From: Meiothermus granaticius NBRC 107808
GTDB lineage: Bacteria > Deinococcota > Deinococci > Deinococcales > Thermaceae
Assembly (NCBI RefSeq): GCF_003574355.1
Contig: NZ_QWLB01000006.1
Coordinates: 35,920 to 99,919, forward strand
Direction of reading: 5' to 3'
DNA length: 64,000 nt
The notes under the pieces were generated by a model, which was not told where the DNA came from, did not search any database, and worked only from the letters and a program-made list of their open reading frames with translations. Within the stretch, counting starts at the first letter, position 1. Each line of letters starts with the position of its first letter. Below are positions 41,663 to 50,781 of this stretch, piece by piece. A program made the position numbers and the translations under genes.

Positions 41663-43549
41663 GTGTTTGGCATCAATAGAAGAGTCGTCACCATCATCTT
41701 CGGGGTTCTGGCCCTGGTTTTTATCGTAGGGTCGGTTCTGCTCTTCACCCCCCGCGGCAGCTCTCAGAGCAAAGGCAAAGTGGAGTTCACCGTCAATGGG
41801 CGGCCAGTCTATGAGCTCGATCTCCAGCGGGCCGAGCAAAACGACCCCATTCTGAGCACCAACCCCACCGGGCTTTTGAAGAACCTGGCCATGGTCAACT
41901 TTGGCGAGCGCTTTGTGCTGACCACCGCCCTCCTGCAGGACAGCTCGAGGATCCGGGTATCCGGCGCTGAGCTCAACAAGGAGCTCGACAGCATCAAGGA
42001 GCGCTTTGGCCTAAAAGACCGCAAGGAGTACGACAAATTCCTGGCCCAGATCGGGTATACCGACAGCCAACTGCGGGATGAGCTGCGCGATCAGATTCGC
42101 CTGAACAAGCGAATCCAGGAAATCCAGGACAAAGCCCAGCCCACCGAAGCCGAGATGCGGCTCTACTTCACCCTATACAAGGACCAGTACAAGTCGGAAG
42201 ACCGGGTGCAGGCCCGACAAATCGTGGTGGATGATCAGAAGTTGGCCACCGACCTCTATAACCAGGCCAAAAACGGAGCGGATTTTGCCGATCTGGCCAA
42301 GAAGAACTCCAAGCTAAATGCGGATCAGGGCGGAGCCTTGGGGGCCCAGGCCGGTAAGTCTGACCCCGGCCCGGTTACCCGCATCGTGTTCCCCAACGTC
42401 GTAGCCGACGCGGTGTTCAAGCTCAAGGATGGGGGGATCACCCCGCCCATCGAGGCCGGCGGGCGTTACTACATCGTCAAGGTGGAGAAGTTCATACCGG
42501 CGGGGGATACCACCTTTGAAGAGGTCAAAGACCGGGTCAAGGCCGATGCCCAGAAGGTGAAGGCCCAAGGGGCGCTCGAGGCCTACATCGACGAGCTGCG
42601 TAAGACCACCCAGGTTAAGTGGAGCGAGGGGTCGCCCTACAAGTTCGAGGACCCCGTGGTGGCCAAGGTCGGGGACAGCAACATCCTCCTTTCCGAGGTT
42701 ACCCAGGCGGTGTTCTCCAACCCACAGGTTCCCCAGCTCTTGCAGCAGGGCTTGGGTGAGCTGGCTGTGCAGTTCTTCATGCCTCAGACCCTCGAGCAGC
42801 TGGTGACTCGAGAGGTGGTGGTGCAGGCCGCCCAGAAGCTCGGCCAACCCTTCTTCGGCAGCAAATCGGACATCGCCAATCAAGCCCAGCTCTGGCAAAC
42901 CAAGGACATCGCCGTCTCCGACAGCGAGGCCAAGGCCTATTACGACAAAAACATCGCCAACTTTACAACCCCTGCTTCAGCCAACGTCCAGGCCGTTAAC
43001 TTCAAGAAAGACGATAAGGCCAAGGCTGAGGCCTTCCGCGCGGCTGCCCTCAAAGGCGGGAAGCTCGATGACCTCGCCAAGGCCAATGGCGGGACCGTAC
43101 AGGATTTCGGCACCGTTAATCCCGGCAGCATGCCACCCATCCCCAACCGTTTGGTCTTCCTGACCAAGGGCAGCTTCCCCAAAGGGCCTCTGGGAGAAGT
43201 GAGCGACGTGGTGAAGCTGGATGATGGCAGCTACCAGGTGCTGATTGTCAACAACCGAGTGGCCGAGGCGGTCAAGCCCTTTGACAGTGTGAAGGACCAA
43301 GCCATGGCACAGGCTTTGGCCCAAAAGCGGAGTGAGGCCGCCCGGAAGTGGGTGGACGACCTGCGCAAAAACGCCAAGGTGGAGAACGACCTTGAAAAGG
43401 TGCTCAAGGCCCTTACTCCAGCCAAGCCCGAGGCCAAGCCGAGCGGTGAGCAGAAACCCTCCGCCACGCCCGGCTCCAGTCCGACCACCCCCGCCACCCC
43501 AGGGAACAACGCTCCGGCCAGCGGCTCGAGCACCCCTGCCAAACCCTAA
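41663..43549 (+). CDS. Membrane-anchored SurA/PpiD-like peptidyl-prolyl isomerase
   Basis: A 628-residue envelope foldase. One N-terminal membrane helix (VVTIIFGVLALVFIVGSVLL) anchors it, then a SurA_N-type chaperone domain (about 40-170), a parvulin domain (about 183-283: VQARQIVVDD, NSKLNADQGGALG) and a second, more divergent parvulin-like region (about 425-540). The tail is a Pro/Ser/Thr/Ala-rich low-complexity segment. It should assist folding of exported proteins. GTG start: GGAGG is seven bases upstream. A strong terminator follows. Confidence 0.9.
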   Translation: MFGINRRVVTIIFGVLALVFIVGSVLLFTPRGSSQSKGKVEFTVNGRPVYELDLQRAEQNDPILSTNPTGLLKNLAMVNFGERFVLTTALLQDSSRIRVSGAELNKELDSIKERFGLKDRKEYDKFLAQIGYTDSQLRDELRDQIRLNKRIQEIQDKAQPTEAEMRLYFTLYKDQYKSEDRVQARQIVVDDQKLATDLYNQAKNGADFADLAKKNSKLNADQGGALGAQAGKSDPGPVTRIVFPNVVADAVFKLKDGGITPPIEAGGRYYIVKVEKFIPAGDTTFEEVKDRVKADAQKVKAQGALEAYIDELRKTTQVKWSEGSPYKFEDPVVAKVGDSNILLSEVTQAVFSNPQVPQLLQQGLGELAVQFFMPQTLEQLVTREVVVQAAQKLGQPFFGSKSDIANQAQLWQTKDIAVSDSEAKAYYDKNIANFTTPASANVQAVNFKKDDKAKAEAFRAAALKGGKLDDLAKANGGTVQDFGTVNPGSMPPIPNRLVFLTKGSFPKGPLGEVSDVVKLDDGSYQVLIVNNRVAEAVKPFDSVKDQAMAQALAQKRSEAARKWVDDLRKNAKVENDLEKVLKALTPAKPEAKPSGEQKPSATPGSSPTTPATPGNNAPASGSSTPAKP

Positions 43550-43568
43550 AGCTGCCGCTACCCTCGAG

Positions 43569-43594
43569 ACCCCTCCCGCATGGGAGGGGTTTTT
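43569..43594 (+). terminator. Intrinsic terminator of the SurA/PpiD-like gene
   Basis: A perfect 9-bp stem ACCCCTCCC/GGGAGGGGT (43569-43577 with 43582-43590, loop GCAT) ends in a T-run. Confidence 0.93.
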
Positions 43595-43688
43595 GCTGAA
43601 CCCACAGCAGCCCCCCAGGTTCTTTCCTAAAACCTGGCCGCCAATCTCACCTTTGAGGAAGTGAGTATAGGGGTATGCTCAAACCGAT

Positions 43689-44840
43689 ATGCTTCCGTTG
43701 CTCCTGTCCCTGCTGCACGCCACCAACGATTTGTTCGGCGCATTTCTAGCCCCCCTGTTGCCCAAGCTGCAGCTGGCGTTCGGGGTGGGGTATGGAGCGG
43801 TTTCGCTGCTGGTCGCCCTCCAGTCGCTCACCGGCAGCTTGCTCCAGCCGGTGGCTGGCCTAATTGCCGACCGCTTCGACCGACGGCTGCTGGCTGCGCT
43901 AGGACCGGTGCTAATGGCCCTGGGAAGCGGACTGCTGGGGTTTTTCCCCAGCCTGTGGGTAGCGGGAGTCATGCTCGCGCTCAGCGGCCTGGGCTCGGCC
44001 CTCTTCCATTCGGCAGGCGCGGCTTTGGTGGGGCAGTATGCCGACCCCGCCCGGCGCGGGTTTTGGATCAGTGTGTTCTCCACCGGGGGCTTCGTAGGGA
44101 TGACCTTTGCCCCAGCAGTCTCGCTGACCATCGCTAACGGCTCCTCTGGGCTCAAGGGCCTGGCCTGGATGGTTCCTCTGGCCCTGATCCCCGCGGCGTT
44201 GTTGATCGCCCTGGCCCCCAAAGCCCTACTGCGCGGCAAACCCTCGAGCTTCGCTGACTTGCGCCGGGTGTTTAAGGGCCAAGTAGCCCGGTTATGGGCG
44301 GTCACCACGCTGCGCAGCGTGGTGTTTATGAGCTTCTCCACCACCATCCCCTTCTGGTTTCATTCCAGGGGCATCTCGGACGACTGGACCAAGGTGGTGC
44401 TCACCGTCTACAGCCTGGCCGCCACCGCCGGAGCGTTTCTAGGGGGTACCCTCTCCGACCGTTTGGGGCGGCGCAACGTGGTAGTGGGCACCATGCTGGT
44501 GGCCATTCCGCTCTACGTAGTGCTCCTCATCATGCCCCCGGAAAACTGGATGTACCTCCCGGTCTTGGCCATTACCGGGGCCTTGATGAACGCTGTGGTT
44601 CCGGTGGCAGTGGCGATGGCCCAAGAGCACGAGCCTCAGCAGATGGCGACGGTGTCCGGATTGCTGATGGGTTTCACCTGGGGGTTTGCCGGACTCCTCT
44701 ATGGGGTGATCGGCCCGCTGATCGAGCGCTTCGGGGTGATTGAAAGCCTGACCGCGCTTGGGCTGTTGCTGATCCCGGCTCTCACCCTTTCGCTAACCGT
44801 GCGCGAAACAGGCCAGCTGCGTCTGGCCGCCGAGGATTGA
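43689..44840 (+). CDS. MFS transporter
   Basis: A 383-residue, 12-helix major facilitator. The first loop GLIADRFDRRLLAAL and the second-half equivalent GGTLSDRLGRRNVVVG are the MFS A-motifs. The N-terminal HATNDLFGAFLAPLLPKLQ and overall pattern recall the fosmidomycin-resistance (Fsr) group, although I cannot assign the substrate. TTTGAG (43652-43657) and TATGCT (43674-43679) form a possible promoter, with the -10 nine bases before the ATG. Confidence 0.88.
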   Translation: MLPLLLSLLHATNDLFGAFLAPLLPKLQLAFGVGYGAVSLLVALQSLTGSLLQPVAGLIADRFDRRLLAALGPVLMALGSGLLGFFPSLWVAGVMLALSGLGSALFHSAGAALVGQYADPARRGFWISVFSTGGFVGMTFAPAVSLTIANGSSGLKGLAWMVPLALIPAALLIALAPKALLRGKPSSFADLRRVFKGQVARLWAVTTLRSVVFMSFSTTIPFWFHSRGISDDWTKVVLTVYSLAATAGAFLGGTLSDRLGRRNVVVGTMLVAIPLYVVLLIMPPENWMYLPVLAITGALMNAVVPVAVAMAQEHEPQQMATVSGLLMGFTWGFAGLLYGVIGPLIERFGVIESLTALGLLLIPALTLSLTVRETGQLRLAAED

Positions 44841-44880
44841 ACCTGGGGCTAAAGGGCCATGCGTGATAATGTAGCGGCTG

Positions 44881-45957
44881 ATGATGGCCAATTCATCCGT
44901 CGCGCAAGGCCCCGAAGGGGCTCCGGTGCTGTGGTTGGGCTTCGAAGCCCCGGCTTTGGCGGGGGCATCCCTCGAGGGGCTGGCCCCTTCTGCCGGTCCA
45001 GGCTTGGGGATCCGGCTCAAGCCCGGCCAAGCCAGGGGCACCCTTGAGACCGCCCCCCTTCCGGCCCCAGGTTTCGACACCGCTATCGTTTCCTGGAACG
45101 CCGAAACCCCCGCGGGGAGCTGGCTCGAGCTGTTCCTGCGGGCCCAGCTGGATTCACACTGGACGCCGTATTACCCGCTGGCGGTGTGGTCCAGCGATCC
45201 CCAAAAGCGACACTCGTTTGAGGCCTCCGGCGACCCGGAGGGCCAGATCCAAACCGATACCCTGGTGCTGCGCCACCCCGCCAGCGCCCTGCAAATCCGG
45301 GTGGTGCTGCACAGCACCGCCGCTGGGGTGAGCCCCAGCCTAACCGGCCTGGCCGCGGTGATGAGCCACTCCAGCACGCACTTCAACCCGAACCCCTCCC
45401 CCTCAAACTCCAAGGCCTGGGGCCTCGAGCTGGCGGTTCCCTTGCTCTCGCAGATGCGCTACCAGGGGGGCGGTGAGGTGTGGTGCTCGCCAACCAGCGT
45501 GAGCATGCTCCTGGGCTACTGGAGTGCGAAGCTGGGCCAAAAACTCGACGACCCGGTTCCCCTAGCGGCCCAGGCCACCTGGGACAGGGTCTATGGCGGT
45601 GCCGGCAACTGGCCCTTTAACACCGCCTATGCCGGGCTCAAGGGTCTGCGGGCGTACGTACACCGCCTCTCGGGATTGGCCGAGGCCGAGGCCTATCTGG
45701 AACGGGGAATTCCGCTGGCGCTTTCCATCGCCTGGGGGAAGGGGGAGCTGCCCGGTGCTCCCCTCGAGCAATCCAGCGGACACCTGGTGGTGCTGCGGGG
45801 GTTCACTCAGGAGGGCCACCCCATCCTCAACGATCCCGCCGCCCCCGAGGAGGCCGGGGTGCGCACCATCTACCCCAGGCAGGCCCTCGAGCGGGCCTGG
45901 ATTGCCCATTCCGGTGGGGTAGTCTACGTGCTCGAGCCCCATGGGGCCGCTTTGTAA
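44881..45957 (+). CDS. C39-like cysteine peptidase-family protein
   Basis: A 358-residue protein. The C-terminal half (about 190-350) is a peptidase C39-like papain fold with Cys202 in EVWCSPTSVSMLLGYW, His in SSGHLVVLRGF and the downstream Asn/Asp in PILNDPAA, so the active site looks intact. The N-terminal half appears to be a beta-rich domain (SWNAETPAGSWLELFLRAQL, WTPYYPLAVWSS). No signal peptide or membrane helix is visible, unusual for this group. GATAAT ends ten bases before the tandem ATGATG start. It lies alone between an MFS transporter and moaA. Confidence 0.84.
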   Translation: MMANSSVAQGPEGAPVLWLGFEAPALAGASLEGLAPSAGPGLGIRLKPGQARGTLETAPLPAPGFDTAIVSWNAETPAGSWLELFLRAQLDSHWTPYYPLAVWSSDPQKRHSFEASGDPEGQIQTDTLVLRHPASALQIRVVLHSTAAGVSPSLTGLAAVMSHSSTHFNPNPSPSNSKAWGLELAVPLLSQMRYQGGGEVWCSPTSVSMLLGYWSAKLGQKLDDPVPLAAQATWDRVYGGAGNWPFNTAYAGLKGLRAYVHRLSGLAEAEAYLERGIPLALSIAWGKGELPGAPLEQSSGHLVVLRGFTQEGHPILNDPAAPEEAGVRTIYPRQALERAWIAHSGGVVYVLEPHGAAL

Positions 45958-46015
45958 GCCAGCCCGCCGGAGGGCGCAGCCAGGTTGCTATACTGGGCAG
46001 CACGGCGACGTAACG

Positions 46016-46990
46016 ATGAAACTATTCGACCCTTACGGACGGCTCATCAAGGATTTGCGGATCTCGGTCACCCCGCGCTGCAACCTACACTGCTTGTACT
46101 GCCATCCCTTGGATTGGGAGCAGAGCGAGCCTCCTGGGACGGTCAGCGTGGAGGAAGTGCGGCACTTCCTGAGCGCCATGCGGATGCTGGGCTTGGAGGC
46201 CGTGCGCTTCACCGGGGGGGAGCCGCTGGTGCGCAAGGAGCTGCCGCAGATGGTCGAGGCCGCCCGGGCGGTGGGGATTCCCGATATTGCCCTGACCACC
46301 AACGGGATGCTCTTCAAGCGCAAGGCCAAGGATCTGGCCGCCGCCGGGCTCCAGCGCATCAACCTTTCCATGGACGCAGTCACCCCCGAGGTCTTCAAGA
46401 CCATGACCCGTGGCGGGGAGGTGAAGCGGGTCTGGGAGGCCATTGAGGCCGCTTGGGAGCTGGGGCTCAACCCGGTGAAGATCAATGCGGTGATGATCCA
46501 GGGCATGAACGAGGGCGAGGTGGTGCCGCTGGCCCGGCTCTCGCTGGATCAGCCCTTACACGTGCGCTTCCTCGAGTACATGCACCTGGACAACTCCAAC
46601 CCCACCCTCTACCAGCAACGCTTCATCCCCGGGGCCCAGACCAAAGCCCGGCTCGAGCAGGAGTTTGGGCCGTTGGAGCGGCTCGAGACCGACCCCAGCG
46701 CTCCGGCGAGGGTCTACAGGATTCCCGGCAGCGTGGGCACGGTGGGGTTCATCAACCCCGTGACCGAGGCCTTCTGCTCCAACTGCTCGAGGCTGCGCCT
46801 GACCTCCGACAAAAAAATTCGGCCCTGTTTGCTCACCGACCTGGAAATAGACATCGGCCCGGCCTTTGCCGCACCCCATCCGGTTGAAGCCTTGGTAGAC
46901 GCCATTCTGTTGGCAACCGGGCGCAAGCCAGCCTTTGGAAACACCCTCCCCAAGCTGCGCGAGCGGGTGATGGTGGGCATCGGAGGTTGA
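46016..46990 (+). CDS. moaA: GTP 3',8-cyclase MoaA
   Basis: A 324-residue radical SAM enzyme that starts molybdenum cofactor synthesis from GTP. The SAM cluster cysteines are Cys22, Cys26 and Cys29 in TPRCNLHCLYC; GGEPL follows. The second C-terminal iron-sulphur cluster is bound by FCSNCSRLRLT and a third Cys in RPCL. The length is typical. ATG 46016 begins the family homology; TATACT (45989-45994) implies a leader of about 15 bases. Confidence 0.96.
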   Translation: MKLFDPYGRLIKDLRISVTPRCNLHCLYCHPLDWEQSEPPGTVSVEEVRHFLSAMRMLGLEAVRFTGGEPLVRKELPQMVEAARAVGIPDIALTTNGMLFKRKAKDLAAAGLQRINLSMDAVTPEVFKTMTRGGEVKRVWEAIEAAWELGLNPVKINAVMIQGMNEGEVVPLARLSLDQPLHVRFLEYMHLDNSNPTLYQQRFIPGAQTKARLEQEFGPLERLETDPSAPARVYRIPGSVGTVGFINPVTEAFCSNCSRLRLTSDKKIRPCLLTDLEIDIGPAFAAPHPVEALVDAILLATGRKPAFGNTLPKLRERVMVGIGG

Positions 46991-47035
46991 CCGCCAGGCT
47001 CCCTCTGGAGGCAACTGGAAGGACGCACTGCATCT

Positions 47036-48634
47036 ATGAGCTGGCTTCGGCGCTCTCGTCTCCTTCTGGTGTTGCTGCCCGCGCTAACCGGCTGCCCGGC
47101 CATGTCCCCCCTTGCCGCCATTGATCCCTCCGGCCCCCTTCGGGTGTGGGCGGTGTCCAGCCTCGAGCGGGTCATGCCCGAAACCCCCCCTCAGGAGAAC
47201 AAGCCCATTGAGCTGTTTGCCGCCCGGGGCGAGTATGAATCGTTTCAGGTGGTGGTTTTCGGCCCCAAAGGCCTGCGCGGGGTCAATTTACAGGTCTCCG
47301 ATCTCAGCGGACCCGGCGGAGCGGTCATCGCCAAAGACCACCTCAGCCTCTACCGCGAGCACTATCTCCCGGTCTCCACCCCTAGCCCCCATCGAGGCGG
47401 GCCTAACCGCCCGCTGGGCAAAGGTTGGTATCCCGACGCCCTAATCCCCTTCGACAGCTCCACCCGCCCTCAGTACACCCCAGATGCGGTGGTCTATGGT
47501 TCCGTGCCCATTGACGTGGCTCCAGGCAACACCCAGGCCTTCTGGATTGACCTCTATGTCCCCAGGGAAGCCCCACCAGGGCTTTACACCGGCCAGTACA
47601 CCGTCAGTGCCGCCAACGGCCAGGCCCAGGGGGAGATCCGGCTTAGGGTATGGAACTTTGAGCTGCCCGTCCGGCCTACCCTGCAGAGCTTTGCCCCGCT
47701 GTGGTTTACCCATACCACCGCAGCCAAGCTCGAGCTGCTGCGAAACCGCATCCAGCCGGGGCGGGTGCAGCCCAAGCAGCTCCAGCTCCTCAGCCCCGCG
47801 GGGCTCAACTTGGTGGAGTTGGGCATTGGGGCCGGGGCCAACTACCACAACTGCCAGGCCAACCCCGCCCCCCCTCCAGAGGTCTTCCGTAAAGCCAAAG
47901 AGGCCTTGAATACCGATCTCCCGGTCTATGACTTCGCCTTCGATGAGGTGGACCACTGCGACCTGAGCCAGGCCCTGCGGGACTGGGGCCGCAGCATGCA
48001 CCAGGCCGGGGTATTGCAAATTGCCACCGTAAGCCCCACCCCCGAGCTGCTCGACGACGGCAGCGGCAGGCCGGCAGTGGACGTGTTTGTCCTCAATGCT
48101 GCCATGTACGAGAAGGCCAAAGCCAATGGGATGCTGGATGCGGCCCGGGCGAAAGGGGCCAGAATCTGGTATTACTCGGCCCTGGTGCTGAGCGAAACCC
48201 CAGGGGCTCCCAACTGGCAGCTCGATGTGGCGCCGATGAATTTCCGCATCTCTTCAGGGTTCTTCGCCCAGGCCTTAGGGTTTAGCGGCATCCTGGACTG
48301 GGCCGCTGACTACGTGACCAAAGGCCAAGACCCCTGGCAGGATGTGAGCTACCTGGAAAACAAAACCGTCTACCAAGCCGACGGCTTGCTGGTTTATCCC
48401 GGGGATAAGGTGGGCCTGCCCGGTACGGTAGTGCCTTCGATGCGGCTCAAATGGCTTAGGGATGGGGTGGAAGACTACGAATACGTCGAGCTGCTGAAGA
48501 AAAACCCCAAGCTCTACGCCCAATATGGCTGGAGGGTAGAGCGGTTGGTTCCTGGGCTGGAGAGCTGGAGCCCTAACCCAGCCGAGCTCGAGGCCACCCG
48601 GCGGGCAATTGGAGAAGCCCTGAGTCAGCCTTAG
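47036..48634 (+). CDS. DUF4091-domain lipoprotein, glycoside-hydrolase-like
   Basis: A 532-residue predicted lipoprotein: LLLVLLPALTGC gives Cys20 as lipidation site. An N-terminal beta region (about 35-210: FAARGEYESFQVVVFGP) is followed by a TIM-barrel-like part (about 220-430, with VYDFAFDEVDHCDL providing a possible Glu/Asp pair) and a C-terminal DUF4091 segment (YPGDKVGLPGTVVPSMRLKW, RDGVEDYEYVELLKK). DUF4091 proteins resemble glycoside hydrolases and are often exported; activity has not been established for this group as a whole. TGGAAGG precedes the ATG by about 16 bases. It follows moaA by 45 bp and may be cotranscribed. Confidence 0.82.
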   Translation: MSWLRRSRLLLVLLPALTGCPAMSPLAAIDPSGPLRVWAVSSLERVMPETPPQENKPIELFAARGEYESFQVVVFGPKGLRGVNLQVSDLSGPGGAVIAKDHLSLYREHYLPVSTPSPHRGGPNRPLGKGWYPDALIPFDSSTRPQYTPDAVVYGSVPIDVAPGNTQAFWIDLYVPREAPPGLYTGQYTVSAANGQAQGEIRLRVWNFELPVRPTLQSFAPLWFTHTTAAKLELLRNRIQPGRVQPKQLQLLSPAGLNLVELGIGAGANYHNCQANPAPPPEVFRKAKEALNTDLPVYDFAFDEVDHCDLSQALRDWGRSMHQAGVLQIATVSPTPELLDDGSGRPAVDVFVLNAAMYEKAKANGMLDAARAKGARIWYYSALVLSETPGAPNWQLDVAPMNFRISSGFFAQALGFSGILDWAADYVTKGQDPWQDVSYLENKTVYQADGLLVYPGDKVGLPGTVVPSMRLKWLRDGVEDYEYVELLKKNPKLYAQYGWRVERLVPGLESWSPNPAELEATRRAIGEALSQP

Positions 48635-48683
48635 CCCTCCAGGCCCTGCCTAGGTGGGGTTAACCCCCCAGGGGAAACCCCCC

Positions 48684-48689
48684 TAAAAT
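48684..48689 (+). promoter_or_regulatory. -10 box of the decarboxylase gene (leaderless GTG)
   Basis: TAAAAT six bases before GTG 48696. The palindromes GGGGTTAACCCC (48656-48667) and GGGGAAACCCC (48671-48681) sit just upstream. Confidence 0.55.
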
Positions 48690-48695
48690 AGACCT

Positions 48696-50192
48696 GTGAA
48701 ACACGGCTTTGCCCTTACCGAAGCTCAGCTCGAGCTTCAAGACGACGTGATCGAGTGCTGCACCCCCGGCCACCGCATGGGCCGGGGCTTTGCCCTGTTG
48801 GCCCAGGATCTGTGGTTTGACCCTGGGCTGCCCAAGGGGTACCTCCAGATGCTCGACGACTTCGAGAAAATCGGGCGCTACGACCACAGCATGAGCGTGC
48901 TCGAGCTGGGCTCGCTCTTCGCGTACGATCCCGAGACCGCCCTGGGCCGCACCCAAGACTTTCTGGCTCGAGTCTATGGGGTGCCCTTCGTGTGGCCCTC
49001 GACCAACGGCACCTCAATCCTCAACATCCTGGCCCTGATGAGCGCCACTCAAGCCGGGGATAAGGTGCTCCTGCAGCGGGACAGCCACGTCTCGGTCTAC
49101 TCCGCCATCGTGCACCAGGGGCTAGAACCGGTCTACCTCAAACCCAACTACGCCAAGGACCTGGGCTTGCCGCTCGGGGTCACCCCGGAAGATCTGGCCG
49201 CGGCCCTAGACCAGCACCCAGACCTACGGGCGGTGTTTCTGACCTATCCCAACTACTACGGCATCGCCACCGACCTGACCGCCTGTGCCGAGCTGCTGCG
49301 GCGGCGAGGGGTGCCGCTGATCGTGGACTCAGCCCACGGGGCCCATTACCGCTTCCACCCCGACCTTCCCCAGGCGGCGGAAGAAAGCGGAGCGGCCCTG
49401 GTCACCCAGTCCCAGCACAAGACCTGCTCCAGCCTCTCGCAGGGTTCGCTGGCCCTGTTCAATGACCGCAGCCTGGTGGAGCCTTTTTACGAGTGGGCCA
49501 ACCTGGGGGGCTTCGTGAGCACCAGCTTCAGCTTCATCATCCTGCAATCGCTGGTGCTGGGGGTCATGCAGCTCGAGCGGCAAGGACGCGCCCTGCTGCA
49601 AAATGCCCTCGAGGCCACCCTTTGGGCCAGGCAGGAGATCCACCGGATCCCTGGGCTCAAAACCTTCGGTTCAGAAGCCGCCCGACCAGGGTTTAAGCAG
49701 CTCGACCCGCTGCGGATCACGGTAGATGTCTCCGGGCTGGGGTGGAGTGGTTTCGAGGTCTATGAGCGGCTCAGCTCGGAGTTCAACATCTACCCCGAGC
49801 TGGCCACCTTTCAAAACGTGCTGCTGATGTTCACCCTGGTGGATGATCTGCGGGGGGTGCGGCGGGTGGTGCAGGCCCTGCGCCAAATCGCAAGCGAGGC
49901 CCCAGGGCCCTTCCAGCAACCCCGGCTCGAGCCCCCACCCCTGCCGCCGCTGCGGGTATTGCCTCGAGCCGCCATGCAGCACCGCCCCCGGCGAAACCTG
50001 CCCCTGCGCGAAGCCATCGGTCAGGTTTCCGCGGAGACCATCTCGGCCTACCCTCCGGGCTCGGCCATCCTGGTCGGGGGCGAGGAGATCACCCCGGAGG
50101 TGGTGGAGTTCTTGCAGGCCGTGAAGCGCTCGGGCGGGACCCTCAAAGGGGCCAGCAGCCGGAACTTCGAGACCCTCCAGGTGCTGGGATAG
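48696..50192 (+). CDS. speA: Orn/Lys/Arg decarboxylase family enzyme, probable arginine decarboxylase
   Basis: A 498-residue fold-type I PLP decarboxylase. The start CTPGHRMGRGF, the cofactor region PSTNGTSILNIL, VDSAHGAHYRFHP and the PLP Lys242 in TQSQHKTCSSLSQGS are all present. The size fits the Bacillus SpeA-like group, which decarboxylates arginine or lysine. Thermaceae make long and branched polyamines from arginine via agmatine, so arginine is the likely substrate, but sequence alone cannot exclude lysine. The C-terminal domain ends in an EEITPEVVEFLQAVK segment. GTG start is set by the -10 box. Confidence 0.87.
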   Translation: MKHGFALTEAQLELQDDVIECCTPGHRMGRGFALLAQDLWFDPGLPKGYLQMLDDFEKIGRYDHSMSVLELGSLFAYDPETALGRTQDFLARVYGVPFVWPSTNGTSILNILALMSATQAGDKVLLQRDSHVSVYSAIVHQGLEPVYLKPNYAKDLGLPLGVTPEDLAAALDQHPDLRAVFLTYPNYYGIATDLTACAELLRRRGVPLIVDSAHGAHYRFHPDLPQAAEESGAALVTQSQHKTCSSLSQGSLALFNDRSLVEPFYEWANLGGFVSTSFSFIILQSLVLGVMQLERQGRALLQNALEATLWARQEIHRIPGLKTFGSEAARPGFKQLDPLRITVDVSGLGWSGFEVYERLSSEFNIYPELATFQNVLLMFTLVDDLRGVRRVVQALRQIASEAPGPFQQPRLEPPPLPPLRVLPRAAMQHRPRRNLPLREAIGQVSAETISAYPPGSAILVGGEEITPEVVEFLQAVKRSGGTLKGASSRNFETLQVLG

Positions 50193-50283
50193 GCTTTTCT
50201 GCTCCGGCGCTCGAGTAGGCCAGCCCACATCCAGCCCCCAGGGCCGTGCGTATGGTAGGTGGGGGAAACCCCAGGAGGAAACT

Positions 50284-50730
50284 ATGACCAGAGCATGGCT
50301 CGCCGTCGGCCTACTGGCGCTGCTCAGCGCTTGCATGCCGATGAACAGTAGCAATTCCAGCGCCTCGAGCACCCCCCCTGCCCCCCTGATGTTCATGGCC
50401 ACCCTCAGCGGGGCAAGTGAGGTGCCCCCCACCCCCTCGATGGGCAGCGGCAGCGTGATGCTGATGCTGGATGAGGCCAGCAAGAAAGCCACCATCACTG
50501 GCAGTTTCAGCGGGGTTCAGGCCACGGCCGCCCATATTCACGGTCCCGCTGCCAAGAACGCCAACGCCCCGGTGATCATCCCCCTCACCATCAACGGCAA
50601 CACCCTCTCCGGCTCCGCCACCCTCACCGATGCCCAGATTGCCGATCTCAAGGCCGGGCTGTGGTACGCCAACGTACACTCCGCAGCTTTCCCCGGTGGG
50701 GAAATTCGCGGGCAACTGGAAAAGCAGTAA
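50284..50730 (+). CDS. CHRD-domain lipoprotein
   Basis: A 148-residue lipoprotein: AWLAVGLLALLSAC gives Cys17, then a Ser/Asn-rich linker and a CHRD domain with MATLSGASEVPPTPSMGSG, TAAHIHGPA and a final YANVHSAAFPGGEIRGQL. CHRD domains occur in chordin and in many bacterial secreted proteins of unknown function. AGGAGG precedes the ATG. The gene is convergent with pyrG; the 51-bp gap contains imperfect CCAGGG/CCCTGG pairing that may serve as a terminator. Confidence 0.9.
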   Translation: MTRAWLAVGLLALLSACMPMNSSNSSASSTPPAPLMFMATLSGASEVPPTPSMGSGSVMLMLDEASKKATITGSFSGVQATAAHIHGPAAKNANAPVIIPLTINGNTLSGSATLTDAQIADLKAGLWYANVHSAAFPGGEIRGQLEKQ

Positions 50731-50781
50731 CCCCGCAGGGTCCAGGGTGGGTTTCGGTTTCATCCCCTGCCCTGGCCCAGC

